NCBI RefSeq assembly: GCF_024323335.1
Contig: NC_066581.1
Coordinates: 224,341,039-224,405,038 of the forward strand
Source: Lathyrus oleraceus
Taxonomy: Eukaryota > Streptophyta > Magnoliopsida > Fabales > Fabaceae
Direction of reading: 5' to 3'
Length of the DNA: 64,000 nt
A program made the translations under genes and the position numbers. The notes beneath the pieces were generated by a model. That model did not search any database. It worked only from the letters and a program-made list of their open reading frames with translations, and had not been told where the DNA came from. Below are positions 57,807 to 64,000 of this stretch, piece by piece (position 1 is the first letter of the stretch; every line of letters begins with the position of its first letter).

Positions 57807-60229
57807 ATGTCAGGTACGATTTTCCACTGTGACCCATTCTTTTTCCTTGTTGTTTTCTGTCAAACGCATGATAATGTTGTAGAAATGTGGTTAGGTTTAA
57901 CTTGGGAACAGTGTAGTGGACTGTAGGTGTATATTAGGTGGTAGAAAATAGGGTTGGGATCCTACTGTACCGGGCATAAACTTCATATGCTGGGCAATAC
58001 TTGCATAGGCTGTATGAAGTTTATGCCCGGTCTCCATAGAGTGCGCGCGCCACCGAGTTGAGCACGGTTAGTGTCCGTCGCCGCTACGCCCTTTCACTTG
58101 ACCTGCGGTGGAAGGGTGGATTTGATATGACGTCGAATTCACTCTTTCTGTCTGCGTTTCAGGTGCTACCGGGCGCTTACGACCGAGGAAGGAAGATTCT
58201 GGGTCCTCCACCGAAGACGCGACAATCGCTCGTCTCCCTGTCGGGGATGGGAGTGTCCGGGATGGTACCGAACACGCCTCCTCTTCCGGGCAGGTCGACT
58301 TCTCATGGGTTGCGGACGAGCCCTTGGAGGAGGAATCCGACTTCTGTGACGAGGCCATCACTGCTCACGCTATGGTCGAGACCATAAGCCGGGAGGATCC
58401 ACCAAACTGGTATTGCTGCGCCCCCAAGGAAGAAGACCGCATTTGTCATCATTTCCCGGGGAAGCAGTTCACCATGTATGAATTTGCTTTTCGTGAGGCG
58501 GGGATCAGACTGCCCTTCAACTCCTTCCAGATGTCGGTCTTCAAGTGGCTCCGGCTGGCGCCGTCCCAACTACATCCTAATGCCCTCGCATTTATGCGGG
58601 CATTCGAGTTAGTTTGCCAGTTCCTCGGCATTGGTTGTACCCGGGCTCTCTTCTTCCACGTCTTCCATCTCCAGAGGTCCGGTTCCCGTGGTCGCCACAG
58701 TTGGGTTTCTTTCAAGCAGCCCGTGCGTCTGTTCAAGACGTACGAGGATTCTGTTCGCCATTTCAAAAGCCGGTGGTACGTGGTGATGCCGATTACCCGG
58801 GCTGCCCTTCACTCTCTATACTACTATCAACGGGAACCCAACGGGGAGGAGACGCTGATGTCGAAGATACCGCTGAGGTGGCAGCGTGATCATTTCGATC
58901 TCTCCACGGCGCATTACCGGGTCAAGTACGCGATGCTCGGCGAGGAGGATAGGCTCGCGTACAAGAAGCTTGTCGATTACGTGCAGAGCTTCAGCTTGGC
59001 GTTCTGGGCGAATCGACAGGGCGTGCCCTACCTGGATGAGGCCGGGGAGCTAATCACCGAGACGCGTTATATCAATACGAAGGCTCTGCTCGAGTGTGAT
59101 ACCGAGGAGGAAGCTCTGGCGTTATTGAGTAGGCAGACTTTGTTTAGCTTTTTATTTCTGTTTATGACTTCGGTCGCTAATGTTTGTGTGTAATTCACTT
59201 GCAGGTGCCATGCCCAATGCTCGTGATCGGGTGCTGAAGCTAGCGAATCAGGTCGGCGCTCCTGACCGGGTGCCCAAGAAGAAGAAGAAAACTGTGGCCC
59301 GTGTCTCGGAGACTGCTGGCGATGCCGGGGTCGGTCCCTCGCAGGCGGCGAGCGTGATTCCTTCCTCTCCTCCTCGATCTAACCCGATCACCATTCCTGA
59401 TAGCAGTCCGTCGCCAGCGGCTTCTCCCCTCCATAAACGGAAGCGTCCGGCTGGGGCCCTTACCAGGTCGTCTCCAGGAGGTTCGCATGGACCGGGCAGC
59501 TATCTTCTGCCTCCCTGCTATGTGGAACGGTCGTTCTTCAAGGCCGAGGAGTCGATTGCTGTGCCTGCGCCTGAGGCCAAGGCTATTCTGGACCAGGATG
59601 TTGCTGCCCGGAGGAAAGATCTGGCCAGGGATATTGCTGCCGTCATCCGGGTGATGGAGACGGCCATGGTTCTGACCGACACTTCGGTCTCCACCGCCTC
59701 GCTGGAGGAAGCCCTTATGCAGGTTCGGACAGAGAAGGAAAGACTATCTCAAGATCTGTCGGACTACAAAGAAGAGCATCAGCTGCAGGAAGGGCTGCGC
59801 CAGAAGCTGGAGGAGGTGGAAAGGGAGAGGGACCAGTTGAAGGCTGCTAAGGCGAGCCTGGAAGAGCAGGTGGTCGACCATCAGAAGCTGACCGAGGACA
59901 ACGCCTACCTACGGGCTCAGGTTGAGTCTCTCGAGGGAAAGGTCCGTCCTCTGGCAGATGAGACCGAGGAGGAACGCGCCTTTGGCTCGCGCGGTGAGCT
60001 GCTAGGGCATATTCGGACTCTCAACCAAGATCTTGTGGCCTGCTTCAAAGAGGGTTTCGACAATGCTGTCGAGCAGCTCGGGCTTCTGAACCCTGAGTTG
60101 GTGACGGAAGGGTCGGCCTATAACTGCTGCGTCCGGGATGGTGAGATCATCTGCCCGTTTGAAGTGGAGGAGGAGCTGGGGGGAGAAGAAGAAGAAGAGG
60201 ATGAAGAGGAGCTCCGAGCGGAGTCTTAG
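57807..60229 (+). CDS. Spliced antisense ORF of Tat element (PF04195-like, coiled coil)
   Basis: Three-exon model of 665 codons: exon 1 57807-57813 (ATGTCAG then GTACGA), exon 2 58163-59128, exon 3 59205-60229. Both introns (349 and 76 bp) have GT..AG ends and keep the frame. Residues about 105-250 resemble the plant 'putative gypsy type transposon' family PF04195 (FREAGIRLPFN, then FHLQRSG). A Lys-rich stretch near residue 350 could be a nuclear signal; residues about 490-585 are coiled coil; the C terminus is strongly acidic. The frame is unbroken although neighbouring pol is shifted. It runs tail to tail with pol, about 480 bp apart. Antisense ORFs at this site are described for Retand/Grande relatives; the function is unknown. 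Confidence 0.8.
57814..58162 (+). other. Intron 1 of the antisense gene, with a 19 bp inverted repeat
   Basis: Donor GTACGA, acceptor TGCGTTTCAG. Arms at 57969-57987 and 58013-58031 are perfect complements around a 25 bp loop. Confidence 0.7.
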
Positions 60230-60710
60230 TTTATATGCTTTTCTTATCATGGCCTGCGTGCCTTATGTATTTTGGCCTTCGGGCGTTGTAATATGGCCTT
60301 CGGGCGTATTTGGCTTCGGCCGCTTTTGTCGTTTCTAATGTATGAATATTTTTGTTACCGTTCATTGTGCTCGTTTGTGTTTGATACTTGTTTGCATGAA
60401 TTCGTACTCTGCTCGACTTTGTTAATCTCCTCGGTTTAGGGAACCGACGAAGTGTCGGGCTTTGTGCCCGTGGGTATCGAAGCCCGGGTCCGTTGTTCGA
60501 ACCCTGGTCCCGAGGCTTGGGTCCTCCCATCGCGAGCTGGGTGCCCTGCCAGTCTTGGTACTTCGACGTTGGGTCTTGGTCAAGATCCCAACCGTCGGGG
60601 AGGGTTGTGTTTGTTATGTGACCCCGGATCGTTCCCGGGTCTCGTGGTTCCTCCCTGGGGTTTTGGGACGAAGAGCGTGGCCGTACCTGCCACGTCTCCC
60701 CGTGGCGTAC
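60230..60710. other. Tail-to-tail spacer between antisense gene and pol
   Basis: About 480 bp. GGCCTTCGGGCGT recurs in the first 90 bp (about 60272-60310). Both transcripts probably end here and could overlap. No gene seen. Confidence 0.5.
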
Positions 60711-63700
60711 TTAGCTGTAATATTGTCTAAGTTTTTCTGCGTTCCATGGTCGAGCGAGTTGTTCTCCTTGTAGGTTTTCTAGGTAATAGGCCCCGTTGCT
60801 CGTTTTGTCGCGGACGCGGTAAGGGCCTTCCCAGTTGGCCGCCAGTTTGCCCTCTCTCGGGTTTTTCTGGTTTCTTCTGAGGACCAGGGTGCCGACCTGG
60901 AACTCTCTTTTTATGACTTTCGCGTCATGGCGTAGTGCTATTTTTTGTTTGAGGGTTGTTTCCGGAGAGCTGCTTCGGAACGTATCTCATCGACTAGGTC
61001 GAGCTCGGCTCTAAGGGTCTCATCGTTCATTTCCTCGTCTAGGGGCTCCTCCGTCCTCCTCGTTGGCGTCCGTATCTCCACCGGGATGACTGCCTCGGTG
61101 CCGTAAGTTAGTCGGAACGGGGTTTCCCCGGTGGTAGAATGTGGTGTCGTGCGGTAGGCCCATAGGACGCTATGTAGCTCCTCGACCCATGCCCTCTTTG
61201 CCTCGCCGAGTCTGCGTTTGAGGCCACGTAAGATTACCCTGTTGGCCGCCTCTGCCTGCCCGTTCGTCTGCGGATGCTCGACAGACGTGAAATGTTGTGT
61301 GGTGCCCAGGCTGGCGATGAAGTCCTGGAATCCTCCGTCCGTGAATTGTGTCCCGTTGTCTGTGACAAGTGCCTGGGGTATACCGAACCGAGCGAGGATG
61401 TTGCGTTTGAAGAACCGGAGAATGTTCTGCGCGGTTATTTTAGCCAGTGCCTCCGCCTCGATCCATTTGGTGAAGTAATCCACCCCGACGATGAGGTATT
61501 TATTCTGATATGATCCGGTGACGAAGGGCCCGAGGATGTCCATGCCCCACCACGCGAAGGGCCATGGGGAAGACAGCGATTTGAGGTCGTTCGGGGGTGC
61601 GAGGTGCATGTCGGCATGTCGTTGGCATTTGTCGCATCTTTTGACGTGCTCTTTCGAATCGTTTTGCATGGTCGGCCAGTAGTAGCCTGCTCGAAGGACT
61701 TTTCGTGCGAGCGATCGTCCGCCGAGGTGTTGAGCGTTAATTCCCCGGTGTATTTCTCCAAGTATGTCGGGGACTTTCTCTTCCTCGACGCATTTGAGTA
61801 GTGGGATGGAGAATCCTCTCCGGTAGAGTTTGCCTTCGAGGAGTACGTACGAGCATGCGCGTCGTTTGACAGTGGTCGCCTCTTTCGGGTCAGCCGGGAG
61901 TTCGTCTCGTGTGAGGTAATTGTAGATGGGTGTCATCCAACAGTGGGCATCTCCAATAGCGTTGACCTCGAGTGGAGGCGGTAGTTTGTTGATGCTGGGC
62001 CGAGGGAGGATTTCTTGGATTACTGATTTATTCCCACCCTTTTTCCTCGTGCTGGCTAGTTTGGAGAGAACGTCTGCCCGTGTGTTGTGCTCGCGGGGTA
62101 TGTGTTGAACTTCCCATTTTTCAAATCTATCAAGTTTTTCTTTGACGAGGGACAAGTACTCGAGGAGGTTGTCGTTCTTGGTTTGGTATTCTCCTCGCAC
62201 TTGTGAGGCCACGAGCTGGGAGTCGGTGGATATTTTTACCTCTTTTGCTCCTAGGTCCTCGGCTAACCTCAGGCCTGCGAGGAAGGCTTCGTATTCGGCT
62301 TGGTTGTTTGATGTTGGGAACGCTAGCGCTAACGATACCTCTATCAGGATCCCTTCTTCGTTTTCGAGGATGATCCCGGCCCCGCTGCCTGATGTGCTAG
62401 AGGCGCCATCGACGAAGATCGTCCATTTGTGGGCGCTTTCTGCTGGAGTCGGGCAGTGGGTCATCTCCGCGACGAAGTCGGCCAGTGCCTGAGCTTTCAA
62501 GGCTTTTCTATTTTCGTATTGTATGTCGAATTCGGAGAGTTCTAGGGACCACTTGAGCATCCTCCTGGCCATATCCGGGCGCCCGAGCAGCTGTTTGATT
62601 GGCTGGTCGGTCCTCACCTTTATCGTGTGTGCGAGGAAGTAATATCGTAGTCTCCTTGCTGTGTTGATGAGGGCCAGGGCGACCTTTTCGATTTGCTGAT
62701 ATCGGAGTTCGGGACCTTGGAGTGCTTTACTCGTAAAATAGATGGGTTTTTGTCCTTCGTCGGTTTCTCTTATTAGAACGGCGCTGACGGCCTCGGTTGC
62801 CACGGATAGGTATAAGTATAGGGTTTCCTTTTCTGATGGCCGTGATAAGACCGGGGGTTGGGACAGAACCTTCTTTAGATGGAGTAGCGCTTGCTCGCAT
62901 TCATCGGTCCAGTCGAAGGTAGCCTCTTTGCGAAGGAGTCTGAAGAACGGCAACGCGTGCTGGGCGGACTTGGCGATGAAACGGGAGAGTGAGGCGAGCA
63001 CTCCATTGAGTGACTGGATCGATTTTTTGGTTTTCGGGGTCGGAAACTCCGAGAATGCCCGGCATTTGTCGGGGTTGGCCTCGATCCCTCTTTCGGTGAG
63101 ATAGAAACCGAGGAACTTGCCTGCTCGGACTCCAAACGTGCATTTTTCGGGGTTGAACCTCATTTTACACTGTCTCGCCTGCTCGAATACCTTCGTAAGG
63201 TGTCGAGCATGGGTTATCTCCTCGTGTGATTTGACGATCATGTCGTCCATGTACACTTCGAGCATGTCCCCTATTTCGTCCTTGAAGACTTTGTTCATCA
63301 TGCGTTGGTATGTAGCGCCAGCGTTCTTGAGCCCGAACGGCATCACGTTGTAATAGTAATTGCCCGTTGGGGTCATGAACGCTGTGTGTTTCTTGTCTGC
63401 GGGCGACATAGGGATCTGGTTGTATCCACTATATGCGTCCATGAAGGACAAGAGTTTAAAACCTGCAGAGTTGTCAACGAGCGAGTCTATATTAGGGAGG
63501 GGGAAAGCATCTTTCGGGCAAGCCCTATTAAGATCAGTATAATCAACACACATACGCCATTTTCCATTATTTTTCTTAACGAGGACTACATTAGAGAGCC
63601 AGGTTGTGTACTGGGCTTCAGAAATAAAATTTGCCTCTAAGAGGTCTTTTACAGCTCGCTCGGCAGCCTCTGCCTTTTCGGGCGATTGCTTGCGTCTACG

Positions 63701-64000
63701 CTGTGCTATGGGCTTGGCTGCCCGGTCTACAGCTAGCTTATGACACGCGATCTCGGGGTCCAGCCCGGGCATTTCTGCGGCATTCCACGCGAAGAGGTCG
63801 GAGTTCTCTTTGAGGCATGCTACTAGCTCTTCTCTTGTTTCCTCGGGTAGTCCCTTACCTATCTTCACCGTCCTTTCCGGATCGTCCCCAAGAGGAATGA
63901 GTTCGAACTCCCCGTCGGGGATTGGTCGGACCGGGTGTTCGAGAGAGCGTTCCTTGGGGAACCTCCCCTCTTCGGTCTCGTCCAGCCCGATGCGACAGTC
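60711..64000 (-). pseudogene. pol: Pol of Tat element (RT, two RNases H, integrase), one frameshift, 5' end outside the window
   Basis: Open from the window edge to a stop at 60938; homologous sequence continues in another frame to a TAA at 60711-60713, so one base is missing near 60960. Order: protease-RT linker, RT with YMDD (63242-63253), native RNase H, second RNase H (FVDGASSTSGSG...STDSQLVASQVRG), zinc finger, integrase core with Asp/Asp/Glu (WGMDILG; VTDNGTQF; GQAEAAN). The shift removes only the C-terminal integrase tail of about 80 codons. The frame has no start codon in the window: it is open through to base 64000. Confidence 0.92.

Larger units (their letters stand above)
56654..64000 (-). 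mobile_element. Tat-lineage (Retand-like) element, 3' half, minus strand
   Basis: Order on the minus strand: pol running in from the right edge to 60711, an intervening region holding a gene on the opposite strand (57807-60229), a polypurine tract, and the 3' LTR at the left. Gag, 5' LTR and half of any target duplication lie outside the window. Composition is clearly GC-richer than everything to the left. Possession of a second RNase H and an antisense spliced gene between pol and LTR is known for Retand/Grande-type Tat elements. Confidence 0.88.

Noticed and set aside
58324..59193. Separate genes at 58324-59193 and 59180-60229
   Set aside because: The first begins at TTG within a longer frame, and GT..AG introns join both into one model.
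62742..63104. Plus-strand frames opposite the Tat pol
   Set aside because: Codon-shadow frames of a GC-rich conserved coding strand.

Overview
This is a plant nuclear window made almost entirely of nested LTR retrotransposons. I found no single-copy host gene, tRNA or rRNA. The Ogre/Tat, Tekay-type chromovirus, Athila and SIRE/Maximus-type copia relics together suggest a large legume genome, probably tribe Fabeae (pea, vetch or grass pea). That attribution is inference from element content.

Region 1 (1-29769, minus strand) holds two Ogre-like Ty3/gypsy copies in direct tandem with a unit of about 16.1 kb. Unit B is complete (10634-29769). Its 5' LTR is 26741-29769, followed by a tRNA-Arg-type primer site, ORF1, gag, protease, a short intron, RT/RNase H/aRNase H/integrase, a 2.7 kb repeat-rich 3' UTR, a polypurine tract and the 3' LTR (10634-13662). 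That same LTR is the 5' LTR of unit A, whose 3' end lies left of the window. Unit A carries nonsense mutations in gag and pol; unit B has an intact pol frame. In both units gag and protease are in different frames, joined at a run of eight A that contains a correctly phased -1 slippery heptamer.

Region 2 (29770-36449) has an unassigned stretch, a 163 bp (TA)n tract, and a decayed minus-strand chromovirus with one 2.6 kb LTR and a recognisable gag fragment.

Region 3 (36450-about 46640) is the 5' end of a copia element (SIRE/Maximus type). Its LTR is split by a plus-strand Tekay/Del-type chromovirus (36861-44930) flanked by a perfect 5 bp target duplication. The inserted element has lost most of gag and protease.

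Region 4 (46640-50240) is AT-rich and without recognised genes. Region 5 (about 50240-55030) is a decayed Athila-type element lacking RT and integrase. Region 6 (55030-56653) has an old LTR-like remnant and a long TA-rich microsatellite.

Region 7 (56654-64000) is abruptly GC-richer. It is the 3' half of a minus-strand Tat (Retand-like) element: a 600 bp LTR, a polypurine tract, a pol with one frameshift, and on the opposite strand a spliced gene with its own G-box and TATA box.

The most unusual signal is structural. LTRs and leaders of several distinct elements carry short inverted-repeat modules whose arms change together while loops, spacing and period stay constant.
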